Positions 8,774-15,794 are shown, numbered from the stretch's first letter. The stretch: 20,622 bases of DNA from Geminicoccaceae bacterium (GCA_020446285.1 JAGREZ010000108.1:2434-23055); one strand, 5' to 3'. The notes: generated by a model not told the origin, from the letters alone. Numbers and translations are program-made.

Positions 8774-8986
8774 TATATCAGCGTGTTGAAGAAATGCCGA
8801 TAGCCGCGATGCGAGACGAAAAGGACTGGAAACGAGGAGGCGAGAGGGCCAGCGCAGCAGCGCTGCGCGCCCGAACGCCGACGAAGTTCGCCAGTCCTTT
8901 TCGCCGCACCTCATTGAGGCGACGCACGCAGCGGCAAAAATCGACGGCCGTCGCGGCTGTCGGCATTTCTTCAACACGCTGCTATA
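8774..8986. mobile_element. 213-bp imperfect palindrome, candidate MITE
   Basis: The outer arms 8774-8809 and 8951-8986 are inverted repeats over 36 bases with one mismatch (T8778/C8982) and one G-T pair (T8801/G8959). An inner pair of 13 bases (8817-8829 and 8891-8903, CGAAAAGGACTGG) is perfect, and the centre is a small hairpin, CAGCGC-AGCA-GCGCTG (8850-8865). TATA stands at both ends (8774-8777, 8983-8986) and could be a target-site duplication. There is no open frame of its own. The tips (CAGCGTGTTGAAGAA) resemble, from memory, ends of several IS families with a TGTTGAA core, which I cannot verify. A non-autonomous transposon remnant is the best reading; a folded RNA or regulatory DNA structure in front of glcE is the alternative. 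Confidence 0.6.
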
Positions 8987-9063
8987 GCTTGCACAGGCAG
9001 AGAAGAAAACGGGCGTACAGCGCCAGAGGTGCGCGAGAGACGGTCGAACGGGGGAGACGGTGC

Positions 9064-10260
9064 TTGAGCGACAGGCAGCATTGCAGACCTGTGAATATCG
9101 ACGAGTTGCGCGAGGCGGTCGCCTGGGCGGTCGGTGAGGAACGGACACTCGAGGTTCGCGGCAATGGCACCAAGGCGGGCTATGGTCGTCCGGTCGAATG
9201 TTCGGCCGTGCTGGAGACGACCGGGCTTGCCGGCATCGACATGTACGAACCGGACGAACTGGTGATGTCGGCGGGAGCCGGCACGCCGCTTGCCGAGATC
9301 GAGGCGGCACTGGCGGAAAAGGGGCAGATGCTCGCCTTCGAGCCGGCCGATTACGGTGCGATCCTGGGCGGCGAGGCCGGGCGGCAGACCATCGGTGGCG
9401 TGTTCGCCGCCAATCTCTGCGGACCGCGCCGCATCCGTTCGGGCGCCGCGCGCGATCATCTGCTCGGCCTGCAGACCGTCACCGGCCATGGCCAGATCAT
9501 CAAGACCGGCGGGCGGGTGGTGAAGAATGTCACCGGCTACGATCTGTGCAAGCTGCTCACGGGCTCGATGGGCACGCTGGCGGTGATGAGCCATGTCACG
9601 TTCAAGGTGCTGCCGGCGCCCGAAACATGCGGGACATTGCTGTTGACGGGCGCTGCGCGCGCGACGCTGCTCGGGGCGCTCTGCCGGGCGATGGGCTCGG
9701 CGTTCGATGTGTCGAGTGCTGCATTGCTGCCGGCGGCCGCCGCCGCGCGCTCCACCGTGCCGGATGTCTCCCTGGCGGGCGGCGAGGTGGCGGCCCTGCG
9801 CATCGAAGGCCCGGCGCCGTCGGTGGCCTACCGGATTTCCCGGCTGGAAGATCTCCTGCATGATGGTGAAATCGAATGCGCGCGCCTCGATCCGGACGGT
9901 TCCGCCCTGCTCTGGCGCGAGATCCGTGATGCCGCACTGCTCGACCGGCAGGCGCCGCTCTGGCGGATCTCGACGGCGCCCACTGCTGCCGCCGATATCG
10001 CCGGCGAGCGCGAGGACGTGCTGTTCGACTGGTCCGGCGGGCTGATCTGGGCCACTGGCGACGAACGCGGAGACTTGCGTGCGCGGGTCGATGCAACGGG
10101 CGGTCATGCCACGCTCGTTCGCGCGAGCCCGGAGCTGCGTTCGGCCATGGCTCCGTTTCATCCGCAGGCCGGGCCGCTTCGGGCCCTGAGCCGGCGGGTG
10201 AAGAACAGCTTCGATCCCGGACGGGTGCTCAATTCCGGCCGGATGTATGAGGGGATCTGA
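9064..10260 (+). CDS. glcE: glycolate oxidase FAD-binding subunit GlcE
   Basis: The second FAD-binding subunit of glycolate oxidase, 398 residues. The PCMH-type FAD fold shows in the N-terminal half, with VRGNGTKAGYGRPV, the strand MSAGAGTPLAEIE, GGEAGRQTIGGVFAAN and the conserved GGRVVKNVTGYDLCKLLTGSMGTLAV region; the C-terminal end VKNSFDPGRVLNSGRMYEG is the family signature. I chose TTG at 9064 because GGGGAG (9051-9056) lies 7 bases upstream. The next candidate, GTG at 9091, lacks a binding site, and the upstream open frame runs through the palindrome at 8774-8986, so it is not coding. glcF follows 3 bases after the stop. No promoter of good quality is visible in the 77 bases between the palindrome and the start. 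Confidence 0.93.
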   Translation: MSDRQHCRPVNIDELREAVAWAVGEERTLEVRGNGTKAGYGRPVECSAVLETTGLAGIDMYEPDELVMSAGAGTPLAEIEAALAEKGQMLAFEPADYGAILGGEAGRQTIGGVFAANLCGPRRIRSGAARDHLLGLQTVTGHGQIIKTGGRVVKNVTGYDLCKLLTGSMGTLAVMSHVTFKVLPAPETCGTLLLTGAARATLLGALCRAMGSAFDVSSAALLPAAAAARSTVPDVSLAGGEVAALRIEGPAPSVAYRISRLEDLLHDGEIECARLDPDGSALLWREIRDAALLDRQAPLWRISTAPTAAADIAGEREDVLFDWSGGLIWATGDERGDLRARVDATGGHATLVRASPELRSAMAPFHPQAGPLRALSRRVKNSFDPGRVLNSGRMYEGI

Positions 10261-10263
10261 TCG

Positions 10264-11568
10264 ATGCAGACCTTCTTCAGTGAACAGCAGCTCGAAAATC
10301 CGGTCCTGCGCGAGGCGAACACGATCCTTCGCACCTGCGTGCATTGCGGCTTCTGCACCGCGACCTGTCCCACCTACCAGGTGCTCGGAGACGAACTCGA
10401 CAGCCCGCGCGGCCGCATCTACCTGATGAAGCAGATGCTCGAGGAGGGAAGCCCGGCGACCGAGGGCGTGGTCAGGCATGTCGATCGTTGCCTGAGCTGC
10501 CTGTCCTGCATGACGACATGCCCTTCGGGCGTGAACTACATGCACCTCGTCGATCATGCGCGCGCGCATATCGAGGCGACCTATGAACGGCCGGCGGGTG
10601 AACGCTTCCTGCGCGCGGTTCTGGCGCGGGTGCTGCCGGACCCGACGCTCTTCCGCCTCTCGCTCATGGGTGCGGCACTGGTGCGTCCGCTTCGTTTCCT
10701 GTTGCGTGGATCGTGGCGGGCGATGCTGGAACTGGCACCGGCCGGCGGACCGAAGCCGCCCTCGCGGGTGGACCTTCCCGCAACCCATGCGGCGCATGGC
10801 GAACGCCCGGTCAAGCGGGTCGTGCTCATGACCGGCTGTGCGCAACAGGCGCTCGCGCCGGAGATCAACGAGGCGACGGTGCGCCTTCTCACGCGTCATG
10901 GCGTCGAGGTGGTCATCGCCAGTGGGGCAGGCTGCTGCGGTTCGCTCACCCATCACATGGGCCGGGAAGAGGAGGCGCTTGCCTCGGCCCGCGCCAATAT
11001 CGACGCGTGGCTGAAGGTGCGCGATGAAGGCGGACTGGATGCCGTGGTCATCAATGCCTCGGGATGCGGCACGACCGTCAAGGATTACGGTCACATGCTG
11101 CGCCATGATCCGGTGTGGGCCGGGCGCGCGGCGGAGATCTCGGCGCTGGCCCGCGACATCGCCGAGATTCTGGGCGATATCGAGCTTCGCGCGAGCCTCG
11201 GGGATATCGATCTCGTCGTCGCCTGTCACTCCGCCTGCTCGATGCAGCATGGCCAGAAGATCACGGAATTGCCCAAGCGGCTCCTGCGCGAAGCGGGCTT
11301 CACCGTGAAGGATGTTCCCGAGGGCCATCTCTGCTGCGGTTCGGCTGGAACCTACAACATCACGCAACCGGAAATCGCCGGGCGGCTGCGGGCACGCAAG
11401 GTCGCGAATATCGAGCGTGTGCAACCGGATGTCATCGCCGCCGGCAATATCGGCTGCATGATCCAGATCGGCGTCGGCACCGATATTCCCGTCGTGCACA
11501 CGGTCGAACTCCTCGACTGGGCAACGGGCGGCCCCGTACCGCCGGCACTCGAAGGACGACCTGCATGA
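10264..11568 (+). CDS. glcF: glycolate oxidase iron-sulfur subunit GlcF
   Basis: The electron-transfer subunit of glycolate oxidase, 434 residues. Two 4Fe-4S motifs are complete: C25-C28-C31-C35 (CVHCGFCTATCP) and C76-C79-C82-C86 (CLSCLSCMTTCP). Two cysteine-rich CCG domains follow, marked by SGAGCCGSLTHH and EGHLCCGSAGTY, as in heterodisulfide-reductase-like subunits. It passes electrons from the GlcD/GlcE flavins to the respiratory chain. All expected cysteines are present. The ATG at 10264 is 3 bases after the glcE stop, with GAGGGG inside the end of glcE as binding site. The stop overlaps the ATG of the cupin gene (ATGA), so the two are translationally coupled. Confidence 0.96.
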   Translation: MQTFFSEQQLENPVLREANTILRTCVHCGFCTATCPTYQVLGDELDSPRGRIYLMKQMLEEGSPATEGVVRHVDRCLSCLSCMTTCPSGVNYMHLVDHARAHIEATYERPAGERFLRAVLARVLPDPTLFRLSLMGAALVRPLRFLLRGSWRAMLELAPAGGPKPPSRVDLPATHAAHGERPVKRVVLMTGCAQQALAPEINEATVRLLTRHGVEVVIASGAGCCGSLTHHMGREEEALASARANIDAWLKVRDEGGLDAVVINASGCGTTVKDYGHMLRHDPVWAGRAAEISALARDIAEILGDIELRASLGDIDLVVACHSACSMQHGQKITELPKRLLREAGFTVKDVPEGHLCCGSAGTYNITQPEIAGRLRARKVANIERVQPDVIAAGNIGCMIQIGVGTDIPVVHTVELLDWATGGPVPPALEGRPA

Positions 11569-11921
11569 AAACCGTCAATCTGAAGGAAAAACTCGCGCGC
11601 GTCGCCACCCACTGGGATCCGCATGTGATAGCCGACTACAATGGCAATGATGTCATGGTGGTGAAATTCAAGGGTGAGTTCCCGTTTCACAAGCATGACA
11701 CGACCGACGATTTCTTTCTCGTGCTCGAAGGAGAAATGGTCATGGATATCGAGGGCGAACCCTCGAGACCGGTCAGGGCGGGCGAGATGTTCATCGTGCC
11801 CAGGGGCGTGGTGCATCGTCCGCGGGCGGTGGAGGAAGTCGAGGTGCTTCTGATCGAACCGAAAGGCGAGCCGAACACCGGCGATTCGAACCGTGAACCG
11901 GCCGCCAAACCACGAATATAG
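11565..11921 (+). CDS. small single-domain cupin protein
   Basis: A 118-residue single-domain cupin. The metal-binding pattern is FHKHDTTDDFFLVLEGEMVMDI (41-62), giving H42, H44 and D48 or D49 in place of the usual glutamate, and the second motif PRGVVHRP (79-86) gives H84. The conserved glycine after the EG turn is present. Its biochemical function is unknown; such proteins bind metals and may be isomerases, dioxygenases or sensors. It overlaps the glcF stop by 4 bases with AAGGA upstream, so it is made together with glycolate oxidase. That coupling suggests a role in glycolate or glyoxylate handling, which is inference. A VOC gene follows after 15 bases. Confidence 0.88.
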   Translation: MKTVNLKEKLARVATHWDPHVIADYNGNDVMVVKFKGEFPFHKHDTTDDFFLVLEGEMVMDIEGEPSRPVRAGEMFIVPRGVVHRPRAVEEVEVLLIEPKGEPNTGDSNREPAAKPRI

Positions 11922-11936
11922 GAGGATTCTGGAACA

Positions 11937-12317
11937 ATGACGGTCGTCTCCCTCGATCACCTCGTCATTACCGTGCGTGACGAGGAACAGACGCGGCGGT
12001 TCTATTGTGACGGGCTTGGCATGGAATGGGTGACATTCGGCGATGATCGTCACGCGCTGGCGTTCGGCGCGCAGAAGATCAATGTCCACTATGTTCACCG
12101 CACCTTCGAACCGAAGGCAGCCCGTCCGACGCCCGGATCCGCCGATCTCTGTTTTCTCTCGGACGAACCGCTCGCCGAAACAGCCGCGCGCATGGCTTCG
12201 CTGGGTTATCCGGTGATCGAGGGGCCGGTCGCGCGCACCGGCGCCACGGGTCCGCTCGAATCCGTGTATTTTCGCGACAATGACGACAATCTGATCGAGG
12301 TCAGCCGCCCGGCGTAA
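11937..12317 (+). CDS. VOC-family (glyoxalase fold) metalloprotein
   Basis: A 126-residue single-chain VOC protein with the two beta-alpha-beta-beta-beta modules of the glyoxalase fold. The N-terminal SLDHLVITVRD and the C-terminal SVYFRDNDDNLIEVS are the usual family ends, and H8, H51 and E121 are likely metal ligands. The substrate is unknown: the family includes glyoxalase I, extradiol dioxygenases and resistance proteins. GGAGG at 11921-11925 precedes the ATG by 11 bases, which is rather long. It is the last gene of the glcE-glcF-cupin run. Its last 17 bases overlap the end of a second VOC gene on the other strand. Confidence 0.88.
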   Translation: MTVVSLDHLVITVRDEEQTRRFYCDGLGMEWVTFGDDRHALAFGAQKINVHYVHRTFEPKAARPTPGSADLCFLSDEPLAETAARMASLGYPVIEGPVARTGATGPLESVYFRDNDDNLIEVSRPA

Positions 12318-13170
12318 GCTCGATGGCGACGCCGAACGCCTCTTCGGGCTGGATCGTGATGCCGCCATCGGCTTCCTGCCCGTAAGCCACATCCTGCAGA
12401 TCGAGAAAGCGTCTTGCCGCATCGACGTCGCGGATGGCGATTTCGAGAACGCTCGGGACCGGAGCCGCACCGGGTTCGCCGAACGCGAACTCGAACGCGG
12501 GATGCAGGAAGGCCGCATCCTCCGGGCGCGCGAACAGCATGACGGCGGATCCGGCATGGACGGCGACGACATCGTCGGTGCGGGTGATGAAGGAGCGGCC
12601 GAAGACCGGGGCGAGCCGTTCGGCGATGGCTTGCGGGTCGTCGACCAGTACCGTCACGCTCTTGAGCCGCGTCGCCGTCACCGGATGCCGGGTCCAGCCC
12701 GGACGGCGCAGAAGCTCCGGGGTGAGGTGGTGGCAGGCGAAGACGGAAAGCCCGCCGGTTTCGCTCCGGTCCAGCATGACATTCTCGAACGCCACCTCGA
12801 TATCCCCGGCCTCTCCCTCGAGAAGACGTTTGAGCGGGCGGAATTCGGCCGTGGTCAGGCCGTTTTTCCGCCAGGCCGCGTGGGTCGCCCGCGGGTCGGC
12901 GCTCGCCAGCGCCAGCCCCATGAGCCCCTCACGCCTTTCGAGAAAGACATCGAGGCCGTTGGTGAACTGGCTCGCATCGACGATGCCGAGGATCTCGATG
13001 TAATCCTCTTCCAGCATGATGCAGTAATTGGCCGTTCCCCAGCCGATATGCCTGCCGCGCGGGGAACTGTTGAGCCCCAGCCGCGCGAAACCGGCGCGCG
13101 CGGCATCGAGATCGCGCACCCCGACAAGGACGTGATCGAGGCCGTTGATCGGGCGCGATGGCATGGTCAT
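12301..13170 (-). CDS. glyoxalase-like domain protein (VOC superfamily, long form)
   Basis: A 289-residue protein that begins with a VOC-like module (GLDHVLVGVRDLDAARAGF, H13 and E59 as possible metal ligands, in EEDYIEILGI) and continues with the glyoxalase-like region marked by FACHHLTPELLRRP and a second VOC-like repeat (LKSVTVLVDDP; EIAIRDVDAARRFL). This matches the glyoxalase-like domain group (Pfam Glyoxalase_3 type). The function is unknown. Two ATGs, 13170 and 13164, are possible; neither has a strong binding site. It is convergent with the short VOC gene, overlapping it by 17 bases, and divergent from the nucleosidase gene. The proteins differ in length and sequence, so this is not a recent duplication. 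Confidence 0.86.
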   Translation of the reverse strand: MTMPSRPINGLDHVLVGVRDLDAARAGFARLGLNSSPRGRHIGWGTANYCIMLEEDYIEILGIVDASQFTNGLDVFLERREGLMGLALASADPRATHAAWRKNGLTTAEFRPLKRLLEGEAGDIEVAFENVMLDRSETGGLSVFACHHLTPELLRRPGWTRHPVTATRLKSVTVLVDDPQAIAERLAPVFGRSFITRTDDVVAVHAGSAVMLFARPEDAAFLHPAFEFAFGEPGAAPVPSVLEIAIRDVDAARRFLDLQDVAYGQEADGGITIQPEEAFGVAIELTPGG

Positions 13171-13187
13171 GGAAACGATTCCCGTGG

Positions 13188-13235
13188 CGGCGGCGCTGTT
13201 GCCGTCATGCTGTCGGCGGCGCTGTTGCCGTCATG
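13188..13235. repeat. 22-bp direct repeat, two copies, period 26
   Basis: The 22-base unit starting CGGCGGCGCTGTTGCCGTC and ending ATG occurs at 13188-13209 and 13214-13235 without mismatch, separated by CTGT. It lies in the 123-base gap between the divergent long VOC gene and the nucleosidase gene. Confidence 0.9.
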
Positions 13236-13293
13236 ATGTAATGGACATAGAACCGGGCAGGCAAGCCCTTGCCGGACAGGAAGGCCCGAACCC

Positions 13294-14046
13294 ATGACCA
13301 TCGGTATCATCTGCGCCATTCCCGAGGAGCTCGGTCATCTGCAAGGTCTGCTGGAGGGGCCCGGGGATACGGTCATCGCCGGGCGGACATTCGCCTCCGG
13401 CATGCTCGACGGTCATGCGGTGGTGCTCGTGGGGGCCGGTATCGGCAAGGTCAACACGGCCATGACCGCGACCCTGCTCGCACAGCATTTCGGTGTCCGC
13501 CTGATCATCTTTTCCGGCGTTGCCGGCGGTCTCGATCCGGCACTGCATATCGGCGATGTCGTCATTGCCGACCGGACCCTGCAGCATGACGCGGGCTGGA
13601 TCGCGGATGAGCGCATTCATACCTATCAGGCTGGCCATGTCCCCTTCTTCAACCCCACCGAACGGCTCGGCTACGCCGTTGCGGGCGATCTCGTGCGGAG
13701 GGTGGAGAGGGCGCTCGAGGGGATCGGGCTGGAACCGCTGTCGGACGAGGCGGGTGGCGATGGCCGTGCCCCGGTCATCACCTTCGGCACGATTCTCTCC
13801 GGCGACCAGTTCCTGAATTGTGAATTGACGCGCATCCGCCTCTTCCGGGAACTCGGCGGCAAGGCCATCGAGATGGAAGGCGGCGCGCTCGGGCAGGTGT
13901 GCGAGGCGTTCGGCATCCCGCATCTCGACATTCGCGCCCTGTCCGATCTCGCGGGGGCCGAATCGAACCACGATTTCGCCGCCTTCGTGCATGAGGTCGC
14001 GGCCAGCTCCGCCACGATCCTGCGCCGCATCCTCGGCGTCGTGTGA
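13294..14046 (+). CDS. mtnN: 5'-methylthioadenosine/S-adenosylhomocysteine nucleosidase
   Basis: It hydrolyses methylthioadenosine and S-adenosylhomocysteine to adenine plus the thioribose, clearing methylation and polyamine by-products. The 250-residue length is close to the family's 230-250. E12 in CAIPEEL corresponds to the catalytic-site glutamate of the E. coli enzyme, [13 protein letters not shown] is the phosphorylase-like strand-loop, SGDQF and [13 protein letters not shown] form the nucleoside pocket (Met-Glu pair), and ALSDLAG holds the catalytic aspartate. The ATG at 13294 has AGGAAGG about 9 bases upstream. A stretch of about 20 residues before the SGDQF segment is longer than in E. 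coli. A related futalosine hydrolase is the main alternative. It converges with the lipoprotein gene, 14 bases apart. Confidence 0.92.
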   Translation: MTIGIICAIPEELGHLQGLLEGPGDTVIAGRTFASGMLDGHAVVLVGAGIGKVNTAMTATLLAQHFGVRLIIFSGVAGGLDPALHIGDVVIADRTLQHDAGWIADERIHTYQAGHVPFFNPTERLGYAVAGDLVRRVERALEGIGLEPLSDEAGGDGRAPVITFGTILSGDQFLNCELTRIRLFRELGGKAIEMEGGALGQVCEAFGIPHLDIRALSDLAGAESNHDFAAFVHEVAASSATILRRILGVV

Positions 14047-14060
14047 TCGGGCGGTAGCGG

Positions 14061-14318
14061 TCAGTCGCGGTAGCGATAGCGAAACGTGTCGATCCGGTTG
14101 ACGTCCAGTTCGATGAAGCCGAGACGGCTCTCGATGTAGGAAAGTCGCCGGTTCTGGTCCTGCATCAGCAGGCAGAGTGCGAAGGATTCGCTCTCCGGCT
14201 TGAACCCGAGCGCGACGCAGTCGGCCCTGTCCGCTTCGAGCAGCGCTTGCGGGTCTTCGGTGGCGCAGGCGCAGAGGAGAAGCGCCAGTATCGGGAAAAG
14301 GCGGAGAGAACGGTTCAT
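14061..14318 (-). CDS. small predicted lipoprotein
   Basis: An 85-residue hypothetical protein. MNRSLRLFPILALLLCACA is a lipoprotein signal peptide: a positively charged start, a hydrophobic stretch, and a lipobox ending at C18 (LCAC), with C16 less likely. The mature part is short, polar and charged (EADRADCVALGF, MQDQNRRLSYIESRLGFIELD) and probably helical; it has two further cysteines. The residues after the lipid-linked cysteine do not tell clearly whether it is kept in the inner or sent to the outer membrane. I do not recognise a family. Its ATG overlaps the stop of the nitroreductase gene (ATGA), so the two are probably co-translated. Confidence 0.8.
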   Translation of the reverse strand: MNRSLRLFPILALLLCACATEDPQALLEADRADCVALGFKPESESFALCLLMQDQNRRLSYIESRLGFIELDVNRIDTFRYRYRD

Positions 14319-14881
14319 GTCGGCGGCCAGACCCCCGAAAAGCTCTCGACATCCGGCCGCGCCGGAGGATCGTGCGGCTGGGCGGGACTGCCGAAATAGA
14401 GGATGCCCAGTATAGGATCGCCCGCGGCAATGCCCAGCCCGCGGCGCACCGTTTCGCTGTAGGCATGGGCGCCCGTCGCCCATTTTGCCGCATATCCGAG
14501 GCTGTGCGCGGCGAGAAGCAGGTTCTGGATGGAGGCGGACGCGGCGGCGATCTGTTCGATGGCCGGAATTTTCGGATGGTCGGTGTCGATGCGGCCGATG
14601 GCGATGATGATGAGCGGCGCGCGCATGGGTGCCGTGCGCTGTTTTTCGATTTCCGCCGGCGAGGTGTCCGGCTTTTCCGCCGCGATACCGCTGGCGAACA
14701 GGTCTCCGAGCGCCTCGCGGCCGGTTCCGCTCACGACCAGATAGCGCCACGGCACGAGCCTGCCGTGATCGGGTGCCGCCGCGGCAGCCTCGAGCATCCG
14801 GCGCAGGTCGGCGGGCGAGGGGCCCGGTGCGGTCATCTTGAGAGGTGGAACGGTTGTCCGACTGATAATGTTTTCGATCAA
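14315..14881 (-). CDS. nitroreductase-family flavoprotein (YdjA type)
   Basis: A 188-residue FMN-dependent NAD(P)H oxidoreductase of the short YdjA-like nitroreductase group, homodimeric and cytoplasmic. The N-terminal APDHGRLVPWRYLVV (36-50) is the FMN-binding segment typical of the group, and the middle AAASASIQNLLLAAHSLGYAAKW (112-134) and the end GILYFG are characteristic. The usual RRS motif near the start appears degenerate (SRTTVPPL). The start is TTG at 14881: AGGAG lies 6 bases upstream on the minus strand. The physiological substrate is unknown. The stop overlaps the start of the lipoprotein gene. It is divergent from the MaoC gene across a 347-base gap. Confidence 0.9.
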   Translation of the reverse strand: MIENIISRTTVPPLKMTAPGPSPADLRRMLEAAAAAPDHGRLVPWRYLVVSGTGREALGDLFASGIAAEKPDTSPAEIEKQRTAPMRAPLIIIAIGRIDTDHPKIPAIEQIAAASASIQNLLLAAHSLGYAAKWATGAHAYSETVRRGLGIAAGDPILGILYFGSPAQPHDPPARPDVESFSGVWPPT

Positions 14882-15111
14882 GATATTCTCCTATTGTGTT
14901 CGAAAAAGGCAAAAAGTCGCGGTGTTATCCGGTACACATGCCGGTCAGATGCGGATTTGTGTCGCGTTTCAGCGGTGGAAAACCCGCATTCGCAAGGAGA
15001 TGCGGTGTCCGGAGCGGTGCGGGCCGCAGATCCTTTCACGATACATCGCCATGCTCCGTCCGTTTTTCACGCGCCGTTAAATGTCATTTTACCTATTTCT
15101 GGCTTGATGTC

Positions 15112-15141
15112 GCAATGCGGCATCGGCATGCTGCGTTGCAG
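15112..15141 (+). promoter_or_regulatory. hairpin with CTGC-N3-GCAG, possible PhaR-type operator
   Basis: GCAATGCGGCAT (15112-15123) can pair with ATGCTGCGTTGC (15128-15139) around a CGGC loop: 12 pairs, two of them G-T. Overlapping its right arm, CTGC-GTT-GCAG (15131-15141) fits the CTGC-N3/4-GCAG form that I recall for the polyhydroxyalkanoate repressor PhaR. It lies 87 bases upstream of the MaoC/PhaJ-like start. The rest of the gap 14882-15228 has no gene; it is comparatively AT-rich around 15070-15105 and probably holds the two divergent promoters, none clear enough to call. Confidence 0.4.
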
Positions 15142-15228
15142 AAGTCCGACCCTCAGAGCCCGAACCTCAGGCGGTGGCGATGCCGGCCCCATGGAGCCTC
15201 TCGCGCCCGTCCCGACAAGGAGTATGGA

Positions 15229-15699
15229 ATGTCCGACCACGGTCTTTACATCGAGGATCTCGAAGAAGGCATGTCCGCCACCTTCGGCAAGACGATCACC
15301 GATGCCGACATCCTCATGTTCGCCGGTGTCTCGGGCGATACCAATCCTGTGCATCTCAATGAGGAATTTGCCGGCGGCACCGCGTTCCGTGGCCGTATCG
15401 CGCATGGCATGCTGACCGCGAGCATGATCTCGACGGTGATCGGCACCAAGCTGCCGGGTCCGGGCTGCATCTATATCAGCCAGAACCTCAAGTTCCTGGC
15501 TCCGGTGCGCGCCGGCGACACGGTCCGCGCCGTGGTCACGATCAAGTCGGTCAATCATGAGCGCCGTCGCGTGGTCATGGAAACCGTGTGCATGGTCGGC
15601 GAGAACAAGGTGCTCGATGGCGAGGCGCAGATCATGGTCTCCCGCCGCCCGGTCGAGCAGGCCGTCGAGCCGCAGAAGGAGGCCGTCATCGGCGGCTGA
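15229..15699 (+). CDS. MaoC-family (R)-specific enoyl-CoA hydratase
   Basis: A 156-residue hot-dog fold hydratase. The catalytic segment FAGVSGDTNPVHLNEEFA (31-48) has the Asp-His pair D37/H42 of PhaJ-type hydratases, followed by GRIAHGMLTASMIS (55-68). Such enzymes convert trans-2-enoyl-CoA to (R)-3-hydroxyacyl-CoA, which links beta-oxidation to polyhydroxyalkanoate synthesis; other MaoC proteins serve different CoA pathways, so the name phaJ is not certain. The ATG at 15229 has AAGGAG 6 bases upstream. The residues after about 140 (RRPVEQAVEPQKEAVIGG) are a disordered tail, and the stop codon lies inside a 31-bp tandem repeat. A terminator follows. Confidence 0.9.
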   Translation: MSDHGLYIEDLEEGMSATFGKTITDADILMFAGVSGDTNPVHLNEEFAGGTAFRGRIAHGMLTASMISTVIGTKLPGPGCIYISQNLKFLAPVRAGDTVRAVVTIKSVNHERRRVVMETVCMVGENKVLDGEAQIMVSRRPVEQAVEPQKEAVIGG

Positions 15700-15776
15700 G
15701 CCGATGATGAAGCAAAGAGCCGGCGGCTGAGCCGATGATGAAGCAAAGAGCCGGCGGCTGAGCCTGCGAGGCAGAG
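15690..15776. repeat. 31-bp tandem repeat across the end of the MaoC gene
   Basis: Two identical 31-base units (15690-15720 and 15721-15751), each starting CGGCGGCTGAGCCGATGATG, are followed by a degenerate third copy (about 15752-15776). The first copy contains the last codons and TGA stop of the MaoC gene. Later copies lie between stop and terminator. Confidence 0.95.
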
Positions 15777-15794
15777 CCGGCGGTGGATGAGAGG

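Noticed and set aside
8671..9063. N-terminal extension of GlcE
   Set aside because: The frame is open but runs through direct repeats and the palindrome, and GlcE homology begins near 9091; TTG 9064 has the only good ribosome binding site.
9000..9063. New promoter for glcE supplied by the palindrome's right end
   Set aside because: TATAG at 8983-8987 and TTGCAC at 8989-8994 look promoter-like, but no partner box of acceptable quality stands at 16-18 bases in either case.
8971..11499. An 842-codon minus-strand open frame opposite glcE and glcF
   Set aside because: glcE and glcF are fully supported by iron-sulfur and FAD motifs; the antisense product is His/Arg/Ala-rich with no recognisable domain.
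13246..13284. Possible SAM- or SAH-sensing riboswitch before mtnN
   Set aside because: There is only a short GGCAA-GCCC-TTGCC hairpin; none of the conserved cores or pseudoknot of known SAM or SAH riboswitches is visible and the leader is very short.
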